DNA of 64,000 nucleotides from Phycisphaerae bacterium (GCA_016927755.1 JAFGLZ010000199.1:1-64000), one strand, 5' to 3'. Positions 8,391 to 17,492 are shown, counted from the stretch's first letter. Program-made: numbers and translations. Notes: a model not told the origin generated them from the letters alone.

Positions 8391-9602
8391 TCATCCCTTC
8401 AAGGCCGACAGCGCTCGGCGCGCGGCGGACATACCGTCGGTGATCTGGTCCTCGGAAACGGAGAAGCTCAGGCGGAGGTAGCCGTTCTGCATGAATCCCA
8501 TTCCGGAGGCAGTAATCACGCCTTCGGATCGCAGGAGGTAGTTGGCCACGTCGTCGGAGTTGCTGATGACGACGCCGTCGGGCGTCTTCTTGCCGAAGCA
8601 ATCGCGGACATCCCAGAAGGAGTAGAAGGTGCCGGGGGTCGGCCAGATCTTGACGTGGGGCATGCCGGCGGCTTGGCGGTGCAGGAGATCGCGTTTGGTC
8701 TGAAGCTCCTCGACGAAATCACTTACGTAAGTCCGATCAACGGCGGCCAGCGCCGCCTCCTGGGTGGGTGTGGCGGGGCCCGAGGTGTAGTGGCTCTGCA
8801 GGTTGATGATGGCCTTCGTCAGGTCGGTGGGCCCGACGGCCCAGCCGATGCGGAGGCCGCCCGTCCGCCGGAAGTTCTTGCTCAAGCCGTCGACCTGGAT
8901 CACCCAGGGCTTGGTCTCCTCGTCGATGCGAGGCTCGGGATACGTCCGCCCGTCAAAGAGTATCCGCCAATAGAGTCGGTCCAACACGAAGTAGATCTTG
9001 TGCTCCACGCAGATGCTCAGGAGGGCCTCGATCTCGTCGGCGCTGTAGAGTTGGGCGGTCGGGTTACAGGGGTTGTTGATGAGGAAGAGCTTGACGTGTG
9101 GTCGGGCGTCGAGGTTTCGCTTCAAGTCGTCCGCGGTGACCTTCAGCAACTCTCGCTGCGTACCCAGGGGTAGGACCATGACGGGAAAGCCATAGGCCGC
9201 GACGGCCAGTGGCTGGTAGCTCACCCAAGGAGCCGCGTCGAACAAGACCGCGTCGGCCGGATTGCACACCGCCAGGAAGATGTTGAAGAGCGACTGCTTG
9301 GCGCCCGTGCTGATGACCACGTTTTCGATACCGTAGTGGTTCTCGAGACCCAGCCAGCGCAGGACGGCCTGGCGGAGCTTCGGCATTCCCGCGGGATCGG
9401 AGTACATCGTGTACCCCTCTCGAAACGCGCGCTCGCCCGCTTCGCGAATGGAGGGGTTGAGCGTGCCCTTCGTCTCGCCGAGTCCGAAGTCGTACACCGG
9501 CAGGTTCTGGGCGTCGCGCAGCTCGACCAGATGCTTGAGGGAGAGCGTGAGCGACTGCTGGAATTTGAAGAGCTTGGCCGAGATTCGTTCGAGCGGCTGC
9601 AT
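8391..9602 (-). CDS. Class I/II PLP-dependent aminotransferase
   Basis: 403 residues from ATG 9602, the start that gives a standard N-terminus; no clear ribosome-binding site is visible. It is an aspartate-aminotransferase-fold protein. Substrate and PLP landmarks are FGLGET near residue 40, STGAKQSLF for the phosphate-binding turn, NNPCNPTAQLY, an aspartate in YFVLDRLYW, and the PLP lysine in DGLSKNFRRTGGLRIGW. Relatives transaminate aspartate, alanine or aromatic amino acids. It is the only minus-strand gene inside the sugar cluster and separates it into two plus-strand units, so it may be an independent gene. Confidence 0.88.
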   Translation of the reverse strand: MQPLERISAKLFKFQQSLTLSLKHLVELRDAQNLPVYDFGLGETKGTLNPSIREAGERAFREGYTMYSDPAGMPKLRQAVLRWLGLENHYGIENVVISTGAKQSLFNIFLAVCNPADAVLFDAAPWVSYQPLAVAAYGFPVMVLPLGTQRELLKVTADDLKRNLDARPHVKLFLINNPCNPTAQLYSADEIEALLSICVEHKIYFVLDRLYWRILFDGRTYPEPRIDEETKPWVIQVDGLSKNFRRTGGLRIGWAVGPTDLTKAIINLQSHYTSGPATPTQEAALAAVDRTYVSDFVEELQTKRDLLHRQAAGMPHVKIWPTPGTFYSFWDVRDCFGKKTPDGVVISNSDDVANYLLRSEGVITASGMGFMQNGYLRLSFSVSEDQITDGMSAARRALSALKG

Positions 9603-9700
9603 CGCATTCGTCCCACACGCAGAAGGAAAGAAGGACCAGGCGGCGGAATCGACGGACGCGTCGCCGCAGTGCGACGAACAGGTCGGTCGCCGACGCACAG

Positions 9701-9730
9701 TTGTCAACACCGCCTCTCTCACTCTAGCAT
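9701..9730 (+). promoter_or_regulatory. Sigma-70-like promoter before the second plus-strand sugar unit
   Basis: TTGTCA (9701-9706, 5/6 match) and TAGCAT (9725-9730, 4/6 match) are separated by 18 bases. Transcription would start about ten bases before the GGGAGG ribosome-binding site of the gene at 9753. It lies in the 150-base gap between the divergent aminotransferase and mutarotase-fold genes, where a promoter is expected. Confidence 0.45.
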
Positions 9731-9752
9731 ACGGCATCGAGGGAGGAAAACC

Positions 9753-10661
9753 ATGCCCCAGTTCGACACCGGCGTCACTCGAGACGGGACCTCCGTGGTA
9801 CGGATGACGTCCGATCGACTCGTCGTCGACGTGGCGCCCGGCGTGGGCGGCCGGGTGGTCAGTCTGATCGACAGGGCCAGCAACCACGAGTTTCTCTGGA
9901 ACAACGAGAGGCTGCGCTTGGAGCGGAAGAGCCCGGGCAGCGAGTACGATCCCAACTTCTACGGCGGCATCGACGAACTGATCCCCAACGACATTCCGGA
10001 ACAGATCGACGACGTCGCCGCTCCGGACCACGGCGAACTGTGGACCACCGCGCTGGACCACGCGATCGAGGACGGCGCACTAGTCCTGCGAGGGACGTTG
10101 CCCCTAACCGGCCTGGTCTATGAGCGGCGGATGACACTAAGCGCCGACTCGCCGCAGATCGATCTGGGGTATCGCATCCAGAATCCGACGGGGCGGCTTC
10201 GGCGTTTCATGTGGAAGCTTCACGCCGCGCTGGCCATTCGGCCGGGTGACGTCATCGACTGCCCGGCGCGTCGTGGCCAAGTCGCTCACCTCGACTACTC
10301 TCGCTACGAGACGGAGGAGCCGTTCGATTGGCCGATCATCGAGGGTCAAGCGGCCAACGTAGCGGTCGAGAAGGACGGGACGTGCGACTTCTTCTACCTG
10401 TTCGATCTCACGACGGGCCGCATGGGCTGGCACCGCCCCGGAACGGGCCTTCGATTCGAGTACGTGTTCGATCGCGACGTGTTCCGCTACGCTTGGCTCT
10501 TCGCGTCCTACGGCGGATTGGACGGGCACTACACGGCGGTTCTCGAGCCGTGTACGACGATGCCCCTCTCCGTCGGCGAGGCGGCCGCCAAGGGCCAATG
10601 CTCCTCGCTCGAGCCGGGTTCGATCCTCAAGACCAATGTGACGATCCGGGTGGCATCCTAG
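9753..10661 (+). CDS. Galactose-mutarotase-like (aldose-1-epimerase-fold) protein
   Basis: 302 residues; GGGAGGAAAACC precedes ATG 9753. It has the beta-sandwich pattern of aldose epimerase-like proteins: VAPGVGGRVVSLIDRASNHEFLW near the N-terminus, GGIDELIPND, and a central YERRMTLSADSPQIDLGYRI strand region. There is no signal peptide. Related planctomycete proteins often accompany sugar-catabolic SDRs. It lies 12 bases before the next SDR gene, so the two are almost certainly co-transcribed. It may open or interconvert sugar anomers before oxidation; this is inference. Confidence 0.78.
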   Translation: MPQFDTGVTRDGTSVVRMTSDRLVVDVAPGVGGRVVSLIDRASNHEFLWNNERLRLERKSPGSEYDPNFYGGIDELIPNDIPEQIDDVAAPDHGELWTTALDHAIEDGALVLRGTLPLTGLVYERRMTLSADSPQIDLGYRIQNPTGRLRRFMWKLHAALAIRPGDVIDCPARRGQVAHLDYSRYETEEPFDWPIIEGQAANVAVEKDGTCDFFYLFDLTTGRMGWHRPGTGLRFEYVFDRDVFRYAWLFASYGGLDGHYTAVLEPCTTMPLSVGEAAAKGQCSSLEPGSILKTNVTIRVAS

Positions 10662-10673
10662 GGAGGGCTTACG

Positions 10674-11432
10674 ATGAATCAGCGGCGCAAGGCCCTCGTC
10701 ACGGGGGCATCGTCCGGGATCGGCAGGGCCACTGCGGTGCGCCTTGCCGCGGACGGCTATGACGTGTGTTTGAATGCCCGGCGTCTGCCACTGTTGGAGG
10801 AGATCGCCGCCGGGCTGGCCCCCGGCAACCACCTCGTTTGCGCCGGGGACTACAGTGATGCGAGCGTCGTCGACGGGATGGCCGAGACGCTCGGGAAGCG
10901 ATGGGAGCGGCTGGACGTGTTGGTCAACTCGGCGGGAGTCTTCATGCCCGTCGACGCCTTGGATTCGTCTCTTCCGGAGTGGCGGCGGCCTTTCGACATC
11001 CTCTTCGAGGGTGGCGTTCGCGTAACGCGGATGGCCGCCGGCCTGATGTCCGAAGGCGGACGGATCATCCATATTACGTCCGTACACGGCCAGCGGGCCG
11101 AGGCCAAGGCAAGCAGCTATAGCATGGCCAAGGCGGCGCTCGAGCAGTACTGCCGGTCGCTGGCGGTGGATCTGGCCGATCGGGGCATCCTGGTCAACGC
11201 GATCGCGCCGGGATTCGTTCGGACGGCGATGAGCGTCCTGCCGGACGGCACGGATGAGCTGGAGACCGAGTGGTTTCTGAGGAACTACGTCGAGGGCCAC
11301 CATCTGCCGCTCCGCCGCCCTGCCGAGCCCGAGGAGATCGCGGGAGTGGCGAGTTTCCTGGCCGGACCGGATGCGACGTATATCACCGGACATGTAATCA
11401 CCGTGGATGGAGGTTTGACGATTACTTTCTAG
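10674..11432 (+). CDS. SDR-family oxidoreductase (third of three)
   Basis: 252 residues. Full classical SDR set: TGASSGIG near residue 10, NSAG, serine in ITSVHG, YSMAK as the YxxxK pair, and a closing ITGHVITVDGG. Unlike the SDR at 7.5 kb the catalytic residues are all present. It follows the mutarotase-fold gene by 12 bases and precedes an enolase-superfamily gene. That pairing of mutarotase, dehydrogenase and MR/MLE dehydratase is what a non-phosphorylated sugar-oxidation route needs. Confidence 0.92.
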   Translation: MNQRRKALVTGASSGIGRATAVRLAADGYDVCLNARRLPLLEEIAAGLAPGNHLVCAGDYSDASVVDGMAETLGKRWERLDVLVNSAGVFMPVDALDSSLPEWRRPFDILFEGGVRVTRMAAGLMSEGGRIIHITSVHGQRAEAKASSYSMAKAALEQYCRSLAVDLADRGILVNAIAPGFVRTAMSVLPDGTDELETEWFLRNYVEGHHLPLRRPAEPEEIAGVASFLAGPDATYITGHVITVDGGLTITF

Positions 11433-11582
11433 AGGAGCTTTCCGCAGATCGTTTAGCATTGCAGGCCTGTGGCGGTTCGCGTTGCGGAGGTACGAATCCG
11501 CGTCCCCCACTGCTGAAGCGATGCGTCACCCGCTATGATGGGTGACTCTCTGGAAGCGCCATGGTCGCCGGCGAGAGTACCT

Positions 11583-12758
11583 ATGAAGATTGAAGCCGTT
11601 GACTTCTTCTATCTTTCCATGCCCACGGTCCTGGACGTCGGTGACGGCAGCCAGGACGCGCTGCTGGTCCGCGTGCGTTCGGGTGAACTGACCGGCTGGG
11701 GCGAGTGCGAGGCGGCCCCGCTGGTCTCGATCGCCAGTTGGATCTGTCCGATGTCGCACAGTGCGTGCAAGCCCGTTGGCGCGTCCGTGCTGGGTCAGAG
11801 GCTGGATGGCGTGGAGGATATCCGTCGAATCAATGCGCTGGTCCGCGAGAGCAGCATGGACCTGCTTCAAGCCGATCACACGCTCTCGGGCATCGATATC
11901 GCCCTGTGGGACTTGCTGGGCAAGAGGCTCGGCGAGCCGGTCTACCGCCTGCTGGGCTACGAACGAACCTACCCGAAGCGAGCGTATGCCTCGCAGCTCT
12001 TCGGCGACGATCCGCAGGCCACGTTCCGCAAGGCCCAGGGGGTGCGGAGCGAAGGCTACGTGGCGGCCAAGTTTGGATGGGGTCCGTACGGGCGAGGATC
12101 GGTTCAGGAGGACGCCGAGCAGGTGCGGGCAGCTCGCGAGGGTCTCGGGGAGGAAGGGATCCTTCTGGTAGACGCCGGCACGGTCTGGGGCGACGACATC
12201 GAGAAGGCTCGGCCCCGACTGGAGGCTCTCCTGGCGTGCCGGGCCCTCTGGCTGGAGGAGCCGTTTGTCTCTGGAGCTCTGGAGGCGTACCGGGCACTGG
12301 CCGAAGCGGCGGGGGAGGTCCGCATGGCCGGTGGCGAAGGCTGTCACAACATGCACCAGGCCGTCAACATGATCGACTACGCGTCCCTGGGTTTCGTCCA
12401 GATCGACGCCGGGCGGATCGGCGGCATCACGCCCGCCAAGCAGGTCGCCGACTACGCGACGGCCCGTGGTGTCACGTACGTGAACCACACGTTCACGACG
12501 CACTTGGCTCTGAGCGCCTCCCTGCAACCCTATGCCGGGATCGAGGAGGATGATCTCTGCGAGTATCCGGTCGAGCCCAGTTCGCTCGGATCGGAGTTGA
12601 CACGCACCCGATTGATGCCCGACGATACGGGGGTAGTCCGATTGCCAGAGGGACCTGGGTTGGGGATCGAGCCCGATCCTCGGATCCTTCGGAAGTACCT
12701 GGTTGCCGCGGAAATCAGGGTGGGTAGTCAGGTGCTATACCGGACCCCCGATATCTAG
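11583..12758 (+). CDS. Mandelate racemase / muconate lactonizing enzyme family protein (enolase superfamily)
   Basis: 391 residues from ATG 11583, preferred over the upstream ATG at 11535 because it gives the usual beta-strand start MKIEAVDFFYL. Enolase-superfamily landmarks are the lysine in AAKFGWG, the metal-ligand series LLVDAGTVWG, WLEEPF and MAGGEG, and a histidine in NHTFTTHLALSAS. The family abstracts the alpha proton of carboxylates, giving sugar-acid dehydratases, racemases and cycloisomerases. Next to dehydrogenases and a sugar symporter, an acid-sugar dehydratase is the most likely role. The substrate is not assigned. Confidence 0.88.
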   Translation: MKIEAVDFFYLSMPTVLDVGDGSQDALLVRVRSGELTGWGECEAAPLVSIASWICPMSHSACKPVGASVLGQRLDGVEDIRRINALVRESSMDLLQADHTLSGIDIALWDLLGKRLGEPVYRLLGYERTYPKRAYASQLFGDDPQATFRKAQGVRSEGYVAAKFGWGPYGRGSVQEDAEQVRAAREGLGEEGILLVDAGTVWGDDIEKARPRLEALLACRALWLEEPFVSGALEAYRALAEAAGEVRMAGGEGCHNMHQAVNMIDYASLGFVQIDAGRIGGITPAKQVADYATARGVTYVNHTFTTHLALSASLQPYAGIEEDDLCEYPVEPSSLGSELTRTRLMPDDTGVVRLPEGPGLGIEPDPRILRKYLVAAEIRVGSQVLYRTPDI

Positions 12759-12838
12759 GTGTATGGGTTCGGATTTCCGAGGCTAAGGCGTCTTGGGCCA
12801 GTAGCCTTCGCGGCGGAGTTCGATTAGAGTAAGGGACT

Positions 12839-13138
12839 ATGAAAGAGACTATCCTCATCGTTGTCGTCGCCGTCGCTTGCGGAGTCGGGGGCTACTACCT
12901 CGGCGATAGCACGGCACCGCCAGCCCATCCAGAAGAGCGTGAAAAGCTAACGCTCGAGAAGCGAGCAGCCGCCAAGCGTCTGCGCGACATGAGGAGCATG
13001 GCCGCAGGCCCGAAGAAGCCGTCAGCGCCTTTCGCCCCGAAGACCATGCGAAGGCCGGGCACGGCATCCCGCCCGGGCAAGCCGCAGCCGAAGAAAGCCG
13101 GAACCAAGCCCATGACGACGTCCGCGCCGAAACGCTAG
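12839..13138 (+). CDS. Small membrane-anchored Lys/Pro-rich protein, unknown function
   Basis: 99 residues. The first about 22 residues are one hydrophobic segment (ETILIVVVAVACGVGGYYLG). After this comes a charged linker and a low-complexity, strongly basic tail rich in Pro, Lys, Ala and Arg. AAGGG lies just before the ATG. I recognise no family. A tail of this type could touch nucleic acid, peptidoglycan or acidic polymers. It could also be a spurious open frame in GC-rich DNA, but the membrane segment directly after a plausible start favours a real gene. Confidence 0.5.
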   Translation: MKETILIVVVAVACGVGGYYLGDSTAPPAHPEEREKLTLEKRAAAKRLRDMRSMAAGPKKPSAPFAPKTMRRPGTASRPGKPQPKKAGTKPMTTSAPKR

Positions 13139-13307
13139 ATGAGCTTGCAGCGACCAGCTCCGCACTGAGCGGCTCTCGTCTCGACTCCGTTGCGACGCGT
13201 GGGATGAGTTGCACGTCGGGCCCGTACCCGCCACCCCGTGACCCAGCATCAACCGTGGCCCTGGGTTCTGTCCCAGACGATGCCGAGCACTTGGAGCCCT
13301 GACGCCG

Positions 13308-14336
13308 ATGAACTCCCCTGAGCGCGTTCAGACGGCCCTGCGCCGTGGACAGCCCGATCGAGTCCCCATTATCGAGTTCGTCATCGACCCGAACGTGGCC
13401 CGCGCCGCAGCCCCCGGGAGCATCGACGCCTCGGACTGTAAAGACCGGCTGGGGATGGACTCGGTCGGCTGCGGTGCCTCCTTCGTCCGCTTGACGGACA
13501 ATGCCGACGGCACCTACACGGACGAATGGGGCGTGACGTACCGCGAGAACCTGGAGGTCGTGGCGCACCCGGTGCGTGGTCCGATCGAGACGATGGCGGA
13601 CCTTCGCCGCTACACGCCGCCGGATCCGGACGCCCCGCACCGCCTTGGCGGACTCGAGGACATCGTCACACGTTACCGCGGCAAACGAGCGATCATCTTC
13701 CACCATCGCGCGGCGTTCATGTGGGCGGCCTATCTCAACGGGCTGGAGAATCTGCTCGTCAACTTCCTAGTGGAGCCCGCCTTTTCCGAGGCCCTGCTGG
13801 ACATGGTGCTGGAGGCCAATATCGCCGTGGCCCGACGCGCCGTTCGCGCGGGGGCCGAGATCATCGCTCTGGGGGATGACTACGCCCACAACAACGGACC
13901 GATGATGAGCCCGGCGGCGTTCGACCATTTCGTGTTGCCCAGACTGACACGGATGGTCGAGGCGATCCACGAGGAGGGCGGCCTGGTCATCAAGCACACC
14001 GACGGGAACATCTACACGCTGCTGAAATCGATCGCCTCGTCAGGAGCGGACGCCATCAACCCGATCGAACCAGTCGCCGGAATGGACCTAGCCACGGTCA
14101 AGCGGCTCGTAGGCGATCGGATGGCGCTGGTCGGCAACGTCGACTGCGGCCATCTGCTCTCGCACGGCACGCCTGAGCAGGTGGGGCAAACCGTGCGCCA
14201 GTGCATCCGTGACGCCGCGCCGGGCGGCGGTTACCTCCTCTCGTCCAGCAACAGCATCCACTCCAGCGTGGCTCCACAGAACCTGGTAGCGATGGTCCGA
14301 GCGGGGCTCGAGTACGGCAGGTATCCGATCTCGTAG
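13308..14336 (+). CDS. Uroporphyrinogen-decarboxylase-like (URO-D superfamily) protein
   Basis: 342 residues. It opens with NSPERVQTALRRGQPDRVPI, the standard start of URO-D-superfamily proteins outside haem synthesis (MtaA/CmuA-like). Further features are GDDYAHNNGPMMSP and a C-terminal GGYLLSSSNSIHSSVAP. True HemE has a conserved N-terminal arginine/aspartate set that I do not see, so porphyrin decarboxylation is unlikely. Such proteins are common in planctomycete sugar clusters and often adjoin dehydrogenases; their reaction is mostly unknown. The next gene starts 57 bases on. Confidence 0.85.
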   Translation: MNSPERVQTALRRGQPDRVPIIEFVIDPNVARAAAPGSIDASDCKDRLGMDSVGCGASFVRLTDNADGTYTDEWGVTYRENLEVVAHPVRGPIETMADLRRYTPPDPDAPHRLGGLEDIVTRYRGKRAIIFHHRAAFMWAAYLNGLENLLVNFLVEPAFSEALLDMVLEANIAVARRAVRAGAEIIALGDDYAHNNGPMMSPAAFDHFVLPRLTRMVEAIHEEGGLVIKHTDGNIYTLLKSIASSGADAINPIEPVAGMDLATVKRLVGDRMALVGNVDCGHLLSHGTPEQVGQTVRQCIRDAAPGGGYLLSSSNSIHSSVAPQNLVAMVRAGLEYGRYPIS

Positions 14337-14392
14337 CGGACCGGTCCGCCCAATATACTCGGCATGAGCTACCCGCCAGCGGAGGGTCTGAC

Positions 14393-15382
14393 ATGGCCAA
14401 ACGACTCGATTTCACCGGCAAGCAGCAGGCCACGATCGAAGACTTCGCGCCCGCGCCCGTTGGTTCGTCGTCCGTGGCCGTCGAGACGATGTATTCGCTG
14501 ATCAGCACGGGCACGGAGGGGATCGTCTACAACCGCTTGTTCGGCAAGGGCACACACTGGGACAACTGGGTCACGTATCCGTTCTATCCGGGCTACGCAA
14601 CGGTCGGACAGGTCCTCGATGTCGGGGCGGATGTCGAGTCGCTCGCGGTAGGCGACATGGTCGCGTCGCTGCACCCTCACGCGTCGTACCACGTCGCGTT
14701 CGCCGATGAGTTCCATCGCGTTCCGTCGGACGTGCCAATCAAGCATGCCACGTGGATCGCCTTTACTCGGGTGGCCTTCGTGGGAACGCGAGCGGCCGGC
14801 TACGAGTTGGGGGGCGACGTCCTCATCATCGGCGCGGGCCCGGTCGGGCAGATGGCGGTCCGCTGGGCCAACACCTGCGGACTGAGCACGATCATCGTCG
14901 TGGACCGGGTTCAGGGGAGACTCGACATGGCGGTCAAGGGAGGGGCAACTCACCTGATCGCCGAACCCGTCGATCGCTGCCGTGAGGCGGTCACCTCAGG
15001 GAACAAAGGGGCCCTGCCCCGCATCGTCATGGACACGACGGGCAATGCGCGCGTTTTCGAGTCGGCGTTGGGATTGGCCCGCGACCGAGGCCGGGTGGTC
15101 CTGCTCGGCGATACGGGAACGCCTTCAGAACAGCGTCTGACGTCGGACGTGCTCCGACGGGGGCTGACCATTGTCGGCGCGCACGGTGCTCATCTAGCCG
15201 ACGAGGAATCTGGGCACCGCGTTTCCGAGCTCTTCCTCGGACTCGTCCGCTCGGGCCGGTTCGACTTGAGCGATCTCATTACGCACGAGTTCCTACCCGA
15301 GGACTATGACGCGGCCTACAACCTGATCAATACCCGTCGTGAGGAAACGATGGGGGTCTTATTCGACTGGACGCACTCCTAG
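14393..15382 (+). CDS. MDR-family dehydrogenase (zinc-binding-dehydrogenase-like)
   Basis: 329 residues; GGAGGG lies just before the ATG. It belongs to the medium-chain dehydrogenase/reductase family: SLISTGTEG near residue 37, PGYATVGQVLDVG, and a Rossmann start LIIGAGPVGQMAVRWA near residue 143. The ISTGTE motif is shared with BchC-like and sugar-cluster MDRs. I do not see the four-cysteine structural-zinc lobe, and the usual catalytic-zinc Cys at the start is absent, so it may work without zinc. It is the last gene of the co-directional cluster and ends one base before the end of the convergent radical SAM remnant. Confidence 0.87.
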   Translation: MAKRLDFTGKQQATIEDFAPAPVGSSSVAVETMYSLISTGTEGIVYNRLFGKGTHWDNWVTYPFYPGYATVGQVLDVGADVESLAVGDMVASLHPHASYHVAFADEFHRVPSDVPIKHATWIAFTRVAFVGTRAAGYELGGDVLIIGAGPVGQMAVRWANTCGLSTIIVVDRVQGRLDMAVKGGATHLIAEPVDRCREAVTSGNKGALPRIVMDTTGNARVFESALGLARDRGRVVLLGDTGTPSEQRLTSDVLRRGLTIVGAHGAHLADEESGHRVSELFLGLVRSGRFDLSDLITHEFLPEDYDAAYNLINTRREETMGVLFDWTHS

Positions 15383-15383
15383 A

Positions 15384-15965
15384 CTAGCCAGAGACGAGGA
15401 CTCGCAACCCACCCAACTGCCCCAGCAGTTCCGTCAAGGTTCGTATCGCCAGCAGCCGCCGCAACACGTATCGAGGACGGAGGTAGAAGCCCCGATAAGC
15501 GCCGTCGAGCAGCCGTCGGTACTCGGCGGGGTCGATGGCCGGAGGGACAAAGATGACGTTCTCGTTATCCAGCTCGAAGTCCGATGTCTTTGAGAAGTTG
15601 AAGCGGTAGCCCTGCTCGGCGAGTTCCCTGTCGAACTCAGTGCCCGGATACGGGACAAACCTGTTGAAATGGGCGAAGTCGAGCGGCAACTCGCCGGCAA
15701 ACGCCAGGGGGGTTCGGAGGCTCTGGGCGGTCTCGTGGGGCGAGCCGACGAGATGCGGCGTGAACCTCCTCGCCTCGGCGGTGAGGCTTTCGGGATCGAC
15801 ACCTCCTATGGCATCGAGGATCCTCACGTCGTGGTCCTCGCGCTCGGCCACGGCCGCGAGATAGCCCAAGCCTAGCGCGGGAATCGCGTTGGGGATGTCG
15901 GCGGACCCCTACCCCTCTGGGGCGTCGGGGATCTCGAACGACACATCAACGAGCAAGACTTTCAT
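15384..15965 (-). pseudogene. Remnant of a B12-binding-domain radical SAM protein
   Basis: Reading from ATG 15965 the frame gives MKVLLVDVSFEIPDAPEG, then a TAG stop at 15911-15909, then continues in the same frame with NAIPALGLGYLAAVAE and the rest of a B12-binding N-terminus. After FTPHLVG the sequence jumps to SPHETAQSLR and FVPYPGTEF, which in intact relatives lie after the radical SAM core. So the CxxxCxxC core, about 250 residues, is deleted in frame and one nonsense codon has been added. The C-terminal end is still readable. It lies upstream of and divergent from an intact radical SAM gene. Confidence 0.8.
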
Positions 15966-16098
15966 GAACGTCGCCTCTGGCTCCCAATGGCCTCATGCCA
16001 GCAAACGCCGGGCACGATGGACAACCGATAGCAGCTCAGGGAGGTGCTACGTCATTCTCGGACGTTCCGTCGGACTCGCATCCGAACGGTAGCGGCCA

Positions 16099-16104
16099 TA
16101 TAAT
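16099..16104 (+). promoter_or_regulatory. TATAAT -10 box before the radical SAM/SPASM gene
   Basis: A perfect TATAAT lies about 60 bases upstream of ATG 16164. No good -35 box is visible 16-18 bases before it, so the promoter may need an activator. If used, transcription would start at about 16112, which would exclude the upstream ATG at 16110 and favour 16164. Confidence 0.35.
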
Positions 16105-16163
16105 CGTGAATGCCTCGCTCGAAGCGAGAATCTCCGGCGTGCCGCCAGGGTCGACGGGTGCTA

Positions 16164-17261
16164 ATGGCCGGTCTGGGAACGAAGTTGAAAGCCGTTTTCG
16201 CAATGGCCAACACCTTCGCGCGCGTCTGGACGACCAGACACCTCGGGGCCACGCCGTCGGTCATCCCCTTCGTCTATCTTGACATTACGGACCGGTGCAA
16301 CTCCCGCTGCAGGAGCTGCAGCATCTGGCGTCCGAGGGAACCTGGGCCGGCAGAACTGACGACAGAGGAGATCCTCGGCCTAGTCCCGTCGCTGCGGGCG
16401 CTGCGGACGCAGATCGTTTCCATCGGCGGCGGCGAGCCGCTTCTGCGTACCGATCTGGAGACGTGCGTCTCGGCCTTTCGCGAAGCGGGGTGCGCCGTCC
16501 ATATGAACACGAACGCCCTGGCCATCGACGAAGCTCGAGCCACATCACTGACGGAGGCGGGATTGTCGGTCGCCTACATTTCCTGCGACCATCCGGACCC
16601 TGACGGGTATCGCGAAGTCCGGGGCGTAGACGGGCTGGACAGGGTCGTTTCGGCGATCGCACACTTCCAGTCGGGACCGAAGGCGATTCCGGTGGGGATC
16701 AACATGGTGGTCTCGCGTCTGAATCAGGACGCGATCGAGCGGATGGCGGAGCGTTGCATCGAATGGGGGGTGGTCAAAGCGCAGTTCATCCCCGTGCACG
16801 GCCTGCTTCGACACCGAAGCATCGACCGGCGATCCATCGAGCCCCTGCTGCCCCAGACCAAAGACCTGCCGACAATCAAGGCCGCCCTGAGGCGAGCGAC
16901 GCGGCGTCTTCGGCACAGCGGCATCGAGACGAATTCGGAGTACTTCATCGACCTGTTCGAGCGCGCTTACGAACCCGTTCGAACTATCCCCTGCATGGCC
17001 GGCTCTCTGTTCGTGATGATCAACCCGTTCGGCGACGTCGTACCGTGCTATCAGTACGGGGGGCGGTTGAGCATCCGCGGGATGCCTCTTGAGGAGATCG
17101 TGCGTTCGGAGGCGTTCCGCAAGCAGCGGCACTGCGTCGCCGAGTGCTCGATTGCGTGCTGGGACTCGGGCAGCGCCGAACCGAGCATACGCTTTCACCT
17201 GCCGTATCTGCTGCGCCACCCGATCCAGATCTATCAGGAAGCTCGTCTGCACTTGGGATAG
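16164..17261 (+). CDS. Radical SAM protein with SPASM-type C-terminal cysteines
   Basis: 365 residues from ATG 16164; an in-frame ATG at 16110 is possible but overlaps the predicted promoter. The 4Fe-4S radical SAM motif is CNSRCRSC after YLDITDR, and IGGGEPL is the SAM-binding GGE motif. The C-terminal part has a spaced cysteine set: PCMAGS, VPCYQYGG, then C-V-A-E-C-S-I-A-C-W. This fits a SPASM domain holding auxiliary clusters, as in peptide-modifying or sugar-modifying maturases. No precursor peptide gene is evident nearby. Substrate unknown. Confidence 0.87.
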   Translation: MAGLGTKLKAVFAMANTFARVWTTRHLGATPSVIPFVYLDITDRCNSRCRSCSIWRPREPGPAELTTEEILGLVPSLRALRTQIVSIGGGEPLLRTDLETCVSAFREAGCAVHMNTNALAIDEARATSLTEAGLSVAYISCDHPDPDGYREVRGVDGLDRVVSAIAHFQSGPKAIPVGINMVVSRLNQDAIERMAERCIEWGVVKAQFIPVHGLLRHRSIDRRSIEPLLPQTKDLPTIKAALRRATRRLRHSGIETNSEYFIDLFERAYEPVRTIPCMAGSLFVMINPFGDVVPCYQYGGRLSIRGMPLEEIVRSEAFRKQRHCVAECSIACWDSGSAEPSIRFHLPYLLRHPIQIYQEARLHLG

Positions 17262-17492
17262 GCCGTCTGATCCGCCAGGACGAGCGACTCGTTCGGATTG
17301 GCTATGGGACTCCGCGAAGCCCGAACCTAGAGACGATCACACTGCATCTCGGAGTCGTAGTCTTCCGCGCGTTGTGCCTCTTCTTGACGAGTCTGAACCC
17401 GGGAAACTCGCCTCCCGGCGAAGAAGGTTACGTCAAGCTCCGGCGGGGTAGGCCGTCGCATACCGTGGCCAAGCGACCTAGGGGAAGGACGA

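Noticed and set aside
8391..10061. 556-residue version of the aminotransferase frame
   Set aside because: The family start is at 9602; the upstream part overlaps the divergent mutarotase-fold gene and its promoter.
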